64,000 bases of DNA from Myrmaecium sp. VS I D KN 1 (lineage: Eukaryota; Ascomycota; Dothideomycetes; Valsariales; Valsariaceae): the NCBI GenBank assembly GCA_019775845.1, contig JADQAV010000017.1, positions 620,001 to 684,000 on the forward strand, given 5' to 3'. Positions 19,427 through 29,560 of this stretch are shown piece after piece. The first letter of the stretch is position 1. The number at the start of each line of letters is the position of its first letter. A program made the translations under genes and the position numbers. The notes below the pieces were generated by a model, which searched no databases, was not told the DNA's origin, and was given only the letters and a program-made list of their open reading frames with translations.

Positions 19427-20593
19427 TCAATCCAACCCATCACTCACCGGCGCCGACGCCCCCAACATCCTCTGCGGCTGACGCGCCGCACCACCACCAC
19501 CCCCTCCAAACAAACTACCCATCATATCAAACAGCGGGTTCCCCTGCTGGGGGCGACGGATGCCAAAGTACATCTCCGCGATGCCATCGAGCGCATCGTC
19601 CCAGCCCTCCTTGCCGCCCAGCTCATCGAGGTGGGCGCGGTAGTGGCTGCGGAGCTGGCGGTAGAGGTCCGGGGCGCCGCCGCGCTGGACGGCGAGGAGG
19701 AGGAGGCCGAGGAAGTTGAGGAGGGGGAGGGAGGGGAAGACGCGCAGGTCGACGCCCGCCGTCCCGGCGGAGACCTCCTGTGTGCCTAGCGCGCCCGGCT
19801 GGTTTTGCTGCTGCAGCTTGCTGGTGAAGAGCAGGTGGCTTTGGTTCGCGGCGCGGACGTTGCCGAGGAGGAGGTAAGGGAGGATGGCGCGCGCGGCGAG
19901 TAAGGGCGCGGTGTGCGGCGGGGATTGCGTGTACCAGTCGTAGAGCAGGGTGGTGAGGACGATGGGCGAGTCGCGCGTGCCGAGGAGGAGGTGCTGCTCG
20001 GCGGCGTAGGGTTCGTTGTCGGCGGCGTAGAGGGACCCGGCGACGTGGTGGAGTTCGGGGTCGCCGGTTGGGTAGGTGCCGTGTTTGGCGGACCAGCTGG
20101 GGGGTAATCAGTATGGGGGGGTGGCGATGGAGTTGTTTGCTGGGCCGCGGGAACGTACCCGATCATCTCGGCGATGAAACGTTTCCGCGTCGGCTCATCC
20201 GGGGGGAACGCTCGCAGCAGGCTCAGCAGCTTGCTCTTGCTCGCCGCATCCGGCTTCACCTCGCCTTTATTGTACACCTCCACGAGGAACAGGGCGAGGT
20301 CGCCGCCGCTGCCGCCCTGGCCGGCTTTGAGGAGGGCCTGCGAGCCCGAGTAGAGGATGTCGGCTGCGGCGGCCCAGTTGGACTGCTTCACGTATCGCGA
20401 GGCGACGACGCGGAGCTGTTGGTGCGCTTCATAGTATTGGCCTTCTTCGATCCTGGAGAGGGGTGGGAGACGAGTGGTCAGCGTGACTGCTTGCGATCAC
20501 GCCTGTGTAGGACGGGGACGGGTAGTGTGATGGCGGGAGGAGGACGTACTTTTGCTGCTGCCGCGCTATCGTCTTCTCGATCTTGCCTGACAT
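19427..20593 (-). CDS. GET4: Golgi-to-ER traffic protein 4 (tail-anchored protein targeting)
   Basis: Get4 forms a cytosolic complex with Get5 that hands tail-anchored membrane proteins from Sgt2 to the Get3 ATPase. Exons 20593-20550, 20452-20159 and 20096-19427; introns of 97 and 62 nt (phases 2 and 2), both with clear GTACGT donors, the second with a TACTGAT branch; 335 aa, usual for the family. Characteristic stretches are EGQYYEAHQQLRVVASRYVK at the N-terminus, ALLKAGQGGSGGDLALFLVE, and later GDPELHHVAGSLYAADNEPY with AEQHLLLGTRD, all in the helical-repeat (TPR-like) fold. The tail has a Gly run followed by a short basic end and stops in GLD. A GTGAGT occurs nine codons before the stop, so an extra 3' intron is possible but not needed. 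Confidence 0.92.
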
Positions 20594-20993
20594 CGTTGGC
20601 TGTTTGTGTCTCTCTCTGCTATCGCGTGTGTCGGTGTTGTCTCTCCGTGGTGGTTTGCGGATTCAATGTATGGAGCTTGGGTAGGATGTTGGGCCTTCGG
20701 ACGTCACAGCTCCTCGCCCGGGGAAAGCGGGAAAGGGTCTGGGTGTTGGGTTGTTTGCTCGGTTTGCAGGTTGTGTGAATAGTAGATGTCACTCCGGTTC
20801 ACAATCTTTCTGAAGACAGCAAACGGGGTCGTCGATCGTGGTCTCTGTGTGATCGAAATGGAGGGTAGTTCACTTCGTCGCAAGACCAAGAACATCACGA
20901 CGATCCGAAGACCCCGCAGTCCCCTCCCACCAGCGTCGTTGTCATACCTTTATAAATGGTAAAATAGGCATTACCTACAACAGCACAGACCCA
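20594..20993. other. GET4 promoter side and tRNA upstream flank
   Basis: 400 bp without a gene. It holds the GET4 promoter (minus strand) and the upstream flank of the tRNA, including the TATA-like element listed separately. Confidence 0.6.
20951..20956 (+). promoter_or_regulatory. TATA-like element upstream of tRNA-Gly
   Basis: TATAAA lies 38-43 bp upstream of the mature tRNA 5' end. Upstream TATA elements help TFIIIB placement on tRNA genes in some fungi. The role here is inferred from spacing. Confidence 0.45.
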
Positions 20994-21099
20994 GCGCGGT
21001 TAGTTTAGTGGTAGAATTCAAGTTTCCCATGTAATCGAGGTTCTTCCTCGAGACGCATCGGATCTACTTGAGGCCGGAGTTCGATTCCCCGACCGCGCA
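20994..21099 (+). tRNA. tRNA-Gly (anticodon CCC) with a 35-nt intron
   Basis: The 7-bp acceptor stem GCGCGGT/ACCGCGC is perfect, with discriminator A at 21099. The D arm (GTTT ... GAAT) and T arm with TTCGATT loop fold, with one A-C mismatch in the T stem. The anticodon stem is CAAGT/ACTTG, and the loop TT-CCC-A places the anticodon at 21026-21028. An insert at 21030-21064 sits exactly between positions 37 and 38, the canonical tRNA intron site. Downstream is a T8 terminator. CCC reads the rare glycine codon GGG. Isotype is assigned from the anticodon. Confidence 0.93.
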
Positions 21100-21123
21100 A
21101 CACGCGAGACGCTGAGTTTGTGC

Positions 21124-21131
21124 TTTTTTTT
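21124..21131 (+). terminator. Pol III terminator of tRNA-Gly
   Basis: A run of eight T starts 25 bp after the mature 3' end of the tRNA, with a second T run shortly after. This is the usual RNA polymerase III stop. Confidence 0.7.
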
Positions 21132-21509
21132 GCTCTTTTTTCCCGTTCTTCCCCTTCGCTCGCTCTTCAACACTCTGTCTGCTTTTTTTCTTTTTTTCAA
21201 CTCTTCTTTAATGAGAGAAGTCGCTTCATTACGAGAATCGGAAATCTTATTTTATTTCATATATTTCCTCTGAAGTCTGATGCGAGCACCCGAACGGCCG
21301 AGTACTCGATGTTTTAGAAAGCAAAAGCCTCAATGGAGGCGGGTAATATCGAAAGGGGTATCATTCCATCCCATCCGGCAACAGAAAACCAAAGAAAAGA
21401 AAAAGAGAGGAAAAGGCATAAAAAGGGATAACACCCTACGCCCGAGCCCAGCCATACCATCGAGGGTACGAGGGTACATCGCTGCCCTCTTCGGCTCGTC
21501 ATCGCTCCA

Positions 21510-22928
21510 TCAACCACCTCTCATGCCGATGCCTCCGATGCCCAACATCATCCCATCCTCCTTCTCAAAGATCCAATCGTCCTCCTCCAAGGCGGAGACC
21601 TGCGCCCGCATCCACTGCTTCAACAGAGCCTTGTACTCGGTGCAGTCTTCGCAGGTGCATTCCTTGGCCTCACTACCACCGGCAGCACTGCCACCAGCTC
21701 CGCTTCCGCCGCTTCCGCCGACGACGCCGATGCCGCTGCCGCTGCCGCTGCGCTGAAGCGGGCTCGCGTGGGACGATGCGGACGGGGAGGGGAGGGGCGG
21801 GGCGTGTTTCTTGTAGGTTTCGCGCAGGTGGAGTGGGATCTCGGGGATGCCTGGGATGGGGGGGGCGGGACGGTTGGTTAGTTTGAAGTAATCAATGTTT
21901 TCGGCACGGTGTTACATACCGCTTCTATTACGCAGCTCCTCTCTGGGGAAGTGCACGGGCGGGAGCTGATCCATGATGATATTACCATGCTCGTCGCGCT
22001 CGACGAGGTCGTTGTCGGACGCATTGCGGGACGAGGTGGCCTTGAGCAGCGTCGTGGCGGAGGTGCCCGAGGTCGAGGAGGCGGGCTTGGTGCTGCTGCG
22101 GTGGAAGCCCGTCGTGAACAGGTTGCGGCGCACGCCCGAGGCGGTCGTGGTCCGGTGCGCTGGCGCTGGCGCAGGTTGCCGGCTCGCCATGATGTGCGCG
22201 ATGGGCGAGCTGGAGGGGTGGAGCGCGTAGAAGGCGCGGGAGGGCACGGGGATGGAGGTCAGCTGTGGCTCCTCGTCGTCGGCGTCGAAGCGGCGGTTTT
22301 CTTTGTTGTTGTCCTCGAGCAGCCCGGCGCGCTGTTGCTGGAGTGCGTATTGCTCGTATGCGTGGTAGGGTGTCGAGGAAGTGCCGGTGTCGAGGTCTTC
22401 CCAGCTGGAGGAGTCGTCGTCGTTGTCGCTGACCGCTTGCGCGTCAGGTAGGTGCTCTTCGTTGTCGTTGGTGAGCGCTCGCGCGTCGGGTAAGTGCTCG
22501 TTGTCGTCGGCGTTGCTGCCCTCCTCGCTCGTGTCAGTCACCCAATCCTCCTCCGCAGACTGCTTCTCCTCGGTGTTGTCGGCTGCTTGGAGAGGCCAGG
22601 CGTCTGGAAGGCTTTCCGCGCTGGAGCAACGAAGCGGAGTGCTGTCGCTGAACGGAAGTCCGCTGACGGAGCCGGATGTTGAGTTGACAAGCGAGCCGTC
22701 GCCAATGACGGTGGTGTCGCAAGGTCCAACGTCGTCGAGTTCAGGAGTACAATTGGCCTCGTACGGATCGTTATCAATTGTGAACGTCGCTCCTCTGGAC
22801 GCCTTTCTCCTCTTCCTCACAGCCTTGTCTGGAGACGGCGGGCTATGGGAACGTCTGCGGTCACTGCTCGGTGGAGCGGGCTGTCCCGCCGCCACGGCCG
22901 CCGTCGACCGCGACGTGGGGGAGCTCAT
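21510..22928 (-). CDS. Protein of unknown function, mostly disordered, with a C-terminal CTCEDC motif
   Basis: Exons 22928-21920 and 21850-21510 with a 69-nt phase-1 intron (GTATGT donor, CCCAG acceptor); 449 aa. I do not recognise a named family. The first two thirds are acidic, Ser/Asp-rich and disordered, beginning with a basic patch (DKAVRKRRKASRGATF) that may be a nuclear signal. More ordered segments are HIMASRQPAP with RRNLFTTGFHRS, the stretch ERDEHGNIIMDQLPPVHFPR just before the intron, and the C-terminal block after a Gly/Ser linker: ECTCEDCTEYKALLKQWMRA followed by a Trp and acidic residues. The Cys-x-Cys-x2-Cys pattern could bind a metal, but one more ligand would be needed. It is divergent from RAI1 with 118 bp between the start codons. 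Codon use and splice sites look normal, so I treat it as a real gene. Confidence 0.75.
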
Positions 22929-23046
22929 GCCGATCGCCGAGAAGCTTGTTCTCCCACCGTGCGTCTGGCACCGACCTTCACCTCACTTACTGCGAACGAT
23001 CGAAGGTGTATACACCCGCGCGTCACAATGGAATGAAGAGATCAAG
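22929..23046. promoter_or_regulatory. 118-bp bidirectional promoter region
   Basis: This is all the DNA between the start codons of the unknown gene (-) and RAI1 (+). Both 5' UTRs and core promoters must lie here or overlap coding sequence. Confidence 0.6.
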
Positions 23047-24730
23047 ATGTCTCAATTCCAGATTCAACCGCTGGAGCGATTCGGTGGTCGAAGTGCAGCG
23101 ATTAAACGACCTAGAGTAAGTAGGATCGCATCTGCATCTCAGAGGAGTGAACGTGAATGGATGTGAACTTATCGCGGCACGAAAACAGGCAGTGTGCGAT
23201 GTCTGCAGAAGCGACAGTGTGGCGAGAATGGCATTGATGGTGGCATGTGATCGAAGCTGACCGCCTTCAGGAAATCGCATGCTTCTCCTACGACGACGAG
23301 CACCGATACCGCCCCGACGATTCTTCCATACAGTACTATTATCCTCCTACGAGACTCCCGGTCAACCTCTGCGAAGGCTTTGAGCGGTTCAAGAAGCATG
23401 ATGATTCCGTGGATGAGCACCTTGATAGTCTCCTGAAGACCATCATAGGGCTGGAGAAGCGGACAGGAAAGCGTTGCGAGGCGGACGTGGTCACCTGGAG
23501 AGGCATGATGACGAAGGTCAGAACACTAGCTGAAGGGCTTCAGGGTTAGGATATGAGACTGAAGCCTCAACAGATCATGGCAGTCCCGTTCGATCAATTC
23601 AGCACGTAAGGGTCGCATAATGGTCTTCTCTCGAGCTCTGCTGATGCCTTCACCAGCTTCGAGATGAACGCGACCTGTTTCCAAGTGGGCCATCCGTTCC
23701 GCGAGTGCCATGTTGAGCGAGGCTGACCGGCTTATTCAAGGGTACAATGTAAGCTCATCTTACATATCCATAAGGGACTTCACGCCAGCTCACGGCTACC
23801 TGCAGCTTCATCGAAGAGTGTCACGATGCCAAAATGGCAGCCCAAGCGAAGCAAAGCCGGCAACGGCCACGACCGGGGGCTCCCTCCAACGATATGATGA
23901 GCTACTGGGGTACGTCAGGTGTTTTCAAGGTTCCGCGCCGCAATCTAGGCTCACATCGTTCAGGCTACAAATTCGAGACGCTCAGCCTCATCCCCGACAT
24001 TTGGGACAACGTCTCCCGTGATTACATCGAGTCGCGAGAGCAAAAGGTCGTCAGCAACGAGGCGCAATATTGCTCCGTCGTGCGGACCGGAATCGGCCAC
24101 AGCAGCCTCATCATCGGAGGCGAAGTGGATGCGAGTACGTCTCCCATCACCTGTCGCCTTCACCTTTTTCTTTTCCACCCGCTAACACCCTCACCCTCAC
24201 AAGTCTGGGACCAAAAGCCCACCGATCCCGACGAACCCATCAACTGGGTCGAGCTCAAAACCTCCGCCGACATCGTCACCGCGCACGACACCCTCAAGTT
24301 CGAGCGCAAGCTGCTGAAATTCTGGATCCAATCCTTCCTCCTCGGCGTGCCCAAGATCATCGTCGGCTTCCGCACCCCGGACGGCGTGCTCACCCGCCTG
24401 CAGGAGCTGGAGACGCAGAAGATCCCCGCGGCGGTCAAGCGCGGCACCGCGTGCTGGGATGGCAACGTGTGCATTAACTTTGCGGCCGGCTTCTTGGATT
24501 TCTTGAAGCGGACGATTCGTGAGGAGGGTGGGCTGTGGAAGATTCGTCGCCGTGAGCGGAGTCCGGTTATTGAGGTTTTTTTGGAGGATGATGGGGGGGA
24601 GGATGGGTTTGGGGGTGTTTTGAGTAGGGAGTTTGTGGAGTGGCGGGGGCAGTTGGCGGCGAGGGAGAGGGAGAGGGAGAAGGAGGGGGTGAAGGGGGTG
24701 GGGATGGAGGATGGTGCGGGTGATGAGTAA
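23047..24730 (+). CDS. RAI1: Decapping nuclease RAI1 (DXO/Dom3Z family)
   Basis: Rai1/DXO proteins remove incomplete or non-canonical 5' caps and activate the nuclear 5'-3' exonuclease Rat1. Eight exons: 23047-23115, 23271-23516, 23574-23605, 23657-23684, 23741-23748, 23806-23909, 23964-24134 and 24204-24730, giving 394 aa with consistent phase. Exon 5 is only 8 nt and supplies the Gly-Thr-Ile of the conserved run CFQGTIFIEECHD. Family motifs: SLIIGGEVDA with the catalytic Glu and Asp, then WVELKTSAD with the catalytic Glu and Lys, plus the early DIVTWRGMM-like segment DVVTWRGMM. The last 60 residues are acidic, then a Glu/Arg-rich tail. Introns 6 and 7 (54 and 69 nt) are multiples of three with no stop, so their retention would keep the frame. 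The donor of intron 7 was chosen to give VDAIWD. Confidence 0.93.
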
Positions 24731-25866
24731 GGGGTGGATGAGAATTGCCTTTGGATGTCGTGATAGTATATACCACTACTGTTTAATTGCACTGTTGTTC
24801 TTTCTCGCTCATTTGGATGGGTACTCTATCGTCGAACTTCGCTATACATATCAGGATTGTGCGCGTGGTGTTCTCAGAGGACGCTGCGTTGCTGCCTCAG
24901 GCGTGCGGTTCCGTTCGACCTTACTCCGTTGCAACGTCCACAGAAGATGTCATCAATGGATATCTAATCTAGAAAACGTTTCAGGATATATGTAAAGCTT
25001 TGATCGCGAGATTTTGAGACTTTGCACGTCGTGGTGGTGCGGATATCTCAATTTGATCTGATTTGTATCTCTTTATTCACATCTTCTTTTTATGGCTTCA
25101 ACGATAATCTGTTATGGACGGCATATACGATCGTACCATAAGAAAGTACTACTTTATATTTTTCATATACAGACGGAATACTTAGTATCATAGCTTCCGT
25201 CCCTCTCATCTCACGAGCCGCGAGCTCACCATCTGCCTGCCTCGGAGCGCTGTGCTATAGTGGGCGGAGGAGGGTTTGTACAGCCTCGCGGGTATATCAC
25301 TCGCCTTCACCATACATTCAAGACAGAGACAAACTCAAAGAAGCAAAGTTTATTCTCGATTTATAGACTCGCGACATCCCTTCATCCCTAAGACCAGCGC
25401 GAGTACCGACATGCTTCCATCCTCCCCTCAGCCCTAGCCTTTTTCCCCAAACCTGGCTACATAGGTACAACCTACACGTTCAGCACACACGCCGTTCCTG
25501 CGGGCCATCGATACACTGATTGATACCTGGTATGGTACTGTAACGTAGGTATGATACAGCAGTAGCAGTAGCAGTAGCAATAGCAACAGCCCTAGCAACA
25601 GCCCTAGCGATAGCAACAGCCCGACAGAAAAAAATACCCTCCAGCTACAAGGAGCAATAACACCTCCGAAAACACCAGCGGATCTCGTTTTGCTTTCTCC
25701 TCCCCATCTGACCATGTTGAGAGAGACATAACATCCAGTGCGCTTCCCACAACCGCCACACTCCTTGGATCCTTCCCCCCCTACCCCTCCCCACTGTAGA
25801 AATCTATATCATGATTGAAAAAGCAGATAACAAGAGATAGCAATGCACTTCAAGGCAAGCGAGGTG
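24731..25866. other. Convergent 3' region between RAI1 and the DDT/WHIM-like gene
   Basis: AT-richer 3' flanks. A short imperfect AGCAGT/AGCAAC repeat lies at about 25558-25622. No gene is visible. Confidence 0.6.
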
Positions 25867-28068
25867 CTATTGCATCCCCGCCGCCGCCGTCGTCGCCGCA
25901 GGGACAGACGCCGGTACATGCACCGTGATGTTATCCTCCTGGCCCTTCCCCGCTAATCGTTCCAGCTCAGGCGGAGGCGCGAAAGCAGGTTTCGTAGGCG
26001 GCGGCGCGGTCTCCGGGACCGGGAATTGCGCGGCAGGCGTCGGGTCGGGAAGGGATGGTGTGGGCTTGTCTCCTTCTGCCGCTGCGGACGTGCCATTCGT
26101 TGTGAATTGTTGTTGTTGGTGCTGGGTGCCGTTTGATGGTGCGGATTCGACGGCCTGCTCGGACTCGTCTTTCGGCTCGGCGGCGGGTTCGACCGTCAGT
26201 GTGCGCGGGACGAGCTTGATCTCGTCGTGGATGCTGGATTGGGAGAGTTTATCCGCGCTGGCGTAGCGCAGCGAGACGATCAGTGACTTGGGCTCGCCGT
26301 TTTCATCTTCTGAGGCGTCGTCGCTGACGCCCTCGTCTTCGTCCTCGTCGAGCTGCATGTCGTCGTTGTCGTTGTCGTTGTCGTCCTCGTCGCCGCCGTC
26401 CCAGGACGTGGCGTCTTCGTCGGTCATCTCGTCGATGGAGTTGTACCCCTCGATGTTCCGTCGGCGCGGCTTGGCCGTCTCCCGCCACCCGCCACGGTTC
26501 CCCGCTCGAGCGCCGCGGCCGTTCGTCACGGGCTCAGAGATTTCGGATTGCTCGTACTCGCCGGTCGCGGGGGACGCCCCCGTGGTGGTTTGGCCGCTGA
26601 GCAGTGTCTCGCCGTATGTGCCGCCCATCCTGGATCGGACTTGGCGGCCGCTGGAGGTGACAGTCGGTCTCGGCGGCTCGATAGGTGACCCTCGGCCAGA
26701 TTGACGAGTAGATCTCCGCGCTGGCCCCGACTCATCTGTGTAATCTTCCTCGTCCGAGAAGGTGTACTTCATGCGTTTACCACGGGTGCGGCCTTCGTAG
26801 AGAGAGAAGCCAGGCTCGGGCCTGGCGAACTGCGCTTTGCGGGCGAGACGATATTCGCGACGCTTCCGTTTCTACTATCCATTAGCGAATGCCCGTAGCG
26901 AAGGAGATATGGAACGTACTTCTTCTGTCGCCTCAAAGCGAGGAATGGCGTTCATGATCCTGTCGGCGAGCCTGCGCGCAGCCTGTGTGCCATCGTCCCG
27001 CAGTTTCTGCGCCACTTCCCTCAGCTCCTCAATAGAACCAGCAACGCTGCGCCATGTGATATTCTTCAGTGCGGGGTTGCTTTCCCGGTATAAGCGGAAG
27101 CTGGTGTCATCCCGGCCCTCAATCAACCAGTATCGGCGCTTGTCGCCATCGCGACCCCATGGTTGGACTGAAAGCGGCTGATTCAAGTCGTCCTCGTGTC
27201 GGTTCTGCTTGTAAGACTCTTTGATGATGCCAGCAATAACTTCTGAGCTATGTAAGCTCCATATGGCGAGGTATCGTAGAAGGGTGAGCTGGGTGGAGGG
27301 GTCAGCTTCGCGTCCCGATTGACCTGGTGAATTGCGCAACTTACGCGCTCTTGCGGATTCATCGTGTTGAACGAGCGCCCGCCGCTTATGGGGTTGACTC
27401 CGTTCCATACTCTTGGCCATTGGTGCCTGTTGGTTTGAAGAGCCTCCTCGAGGGCCCGCCCGTAGTGCCCGCGCCTATACCAAGAGCAACACGTCAGCAA
27501 TATACACGGCGCAAAACATCCGCGATCGCTGTAACAACGCGACCCGGGGACCAGCTGTTATTTTGGTGCATCGGAAGTACTCACTCGACGGGCTTCTTGC
27601 GGTTGAGGACCAGTCCGAGGAACGCGCATAAGAGACTTTCGACGGTCGGCGAGGGCAATGGGTCTACCACGCCGCGCTCGATATCCTGAGGCCCTACTTG
27701 AGGCAGCTTCGGGGGTAGGGCGTCGCTGAAGCGTGATCTGAACATGACAATGAACTAGAAAGAAATCGTGCCGGATTAGCTGCGATGCCATTTGGACGGC
27801 GTGAAACTCGAGAAAAGAGAGGAAGCACGCGAACAGGGACGTGTTCCACGCGTGGATGCCTTACAGCTATATCAGGATTATCAGCTAGCACCTCCTCATG
27901 GGGTGGAGATGCCGGGCGTTTCTTCGAGGGCGATGGCTCTGGGGCGGGTTCTGAGCTCTCGTTGCCGTCACCGCCGAATCCACGTCCGCCGTTGAAGCTG
28001 GGGGGCGAGAGCATCTCATCGTCAGAAGGAGGAGGCGACGAAAGCGCCGAGGACTCCGAATCGCTCAT
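25867..28068 (-). CDS. DDT/WHIM-like chromatin protein (probable ISWI-type remodeller partner)
   Basis: Exons 28068-27865, 27754-27585, 27474-27345, 27288-26920 and 26871-25867; introns 110, 110, 56 and 48 nt; 625 aa. After an acidic Ser/Pro-rich N-terminus, residues about 64-260 form an ordered helical region: ADNPDIAFIVMFRSRFSD, QDIERGVVDPLPSPTVESLL, GHYGRALEEAL, LTLLRYLAIWSLHSSEVIAG, then DDLNQPLSVQPWGRDGDKRR and YWLIEGRDDTSFRLYRE. The order, a helical DDT-like module followed by a W-G-x-D-x2-x2-R-Y-W block, resembles the DDT plus WHIM arrangement of CECR2, RSF1 and BAZ proteins that bind ISWI ATPases. This is recognition of architecture, not a search result. The C-terminal 335 residues are acidic and disordered, with a basic patch (RGKRMKY) before them. 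No PHD finger or bromodomain is present. Confidence 0.8.
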
Positions 28069-29560
28069 GGTTGCGGTGTGGTCGCCGCCTCGTCGCGTTG
28101 TTCTCGAAGTGTTGCGGAGGTTCGGGTGCTCGCGTTGGGGGTGTTTAGGTCGAGAATGTATGAGGTAGTAGGTAGTTGGGCGATTTCCCCGACACCTAAA
28201 TCATCTGGAACGTCTCCACGCTACTGGGAAGTATGATAATGATTTGCTGGCAAATCTTAGTGCTCGTCCTCTTTCACGTAAGGTACAGGCATCTGGTCTA
28301 AAAATTACGCGTTCATGTCTATGGAGAAAGATACAACTAGCAACAACCATGGTAACATCGTCCGTTCTTTCCCCAGCCTGTACGGGTTCATTCCTTATAC
28401 ACCTGTCTTCGTGATGCCTGGTATGTCTCCATCGACTTGCCTGCCCGACCGAGCACACCCGCCAGCACAGAAGCCATTCTAACTCCGCCCGGAACTTCGA
28501 CTCTTCTGCAACATCAAGAAGCGAAGCCTGCCCGAGGTAAAGGGTATACTATATCTTGCGGCAAACGAAATTCCTTCTCTTTGATGATGATTGTGTGTGT
28601 GCTGCACGTAAGGAGCGCTGCCCTTGAAGAGGGAGCGGGCATATTGGACAACAACGAGCGCCAATGCCCATATGATCCCCTCGGTGGCGAATTCGGGGAG
28701 CGAGATGCGTGTTATCAAGTAACGTGGTCGCTCTTCGCCGGAGCAGAAACCCCTGCCGCCTGCTGGGACATGGTTGTAGTCCCTTCATTGTCATTCTGAG
28801 AGTAGATTTTCGAGGTGGGATCCAACCAATGAGATCGTCAATGTACTTATGATACCGCAAACGTCGTAAATGACCTTACGAGAGATCGACTCGGTGCATG
28901 AGGATTTTGACAGTGTAGTAAGTATGCAGAAACAAACACCAACCTAATGGTCTCACAGAAAGAGGACAATGGACTGGAGCGTTGACAACCGCAACGATTA
29001 GATCTTTTTGGGCAGGAAACAAAATACGCATACGACAAAGGACTGATGGGTCTAAAGATCGTGTGGTGCTCGACCTGAAGCTTAGTTTGTCGGTCGCGGA
29101 ACGCATTCCCTTTGGACCCAACAAGCACGGTTGACAGTTCCAAACTCCCATGGAGAGCGTATTCGAGAAGAAAAAGCCATATCGACAGTAGAGAAAACGC
29201 GTCTTTAGACTGCGAAGAAGTAGAAAAGAAATGGCAGTGAACTTTCCAGATATTGCGTTCCTTGCACTCTAATGACGGCGTGCATCAAAGCTTATCAGGC
29301 TCAGAAACTTCAGACATCAGTAGCCATCTGGAGAGCAAAATGTAGGACGTGGTTAACTATGACTTGCATGGTTGATACCGCTGGATGGACTTGGTGTTGG
29401 TGTTTGGGAGGGTGCCCTACGGATGACATGAAGATGGGGTTCTGCACGTGATCTGCCCCGGCTCTCGCTTAGCGAAGTGCACTTTCGAAATTGTTCACCA
29501 AAAGACAGCGACGACTTTCCCTTCACGACTACTAACCCGCACGACAATACAGCTGCAAAG
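28069..29560. promoter_or_regulatory. 1.5-kb divergent promoter region (DDT/WHIM-like gene and uL2)
   Basis: No coding region is supported. It should hold the promoters of both flanking genes. I found no clear known ribosomal-protein promoter element, and the ORFs present (for example 28437-28799) look random. Confidence 0.55.

Noticed and set aside
19427-19450. Extra 3' intron in GET4 at a GTGAGT close to the stop
   Set aside because: The frame ends properly at the TGA with a GLD end; no clear downstream exon is needed.
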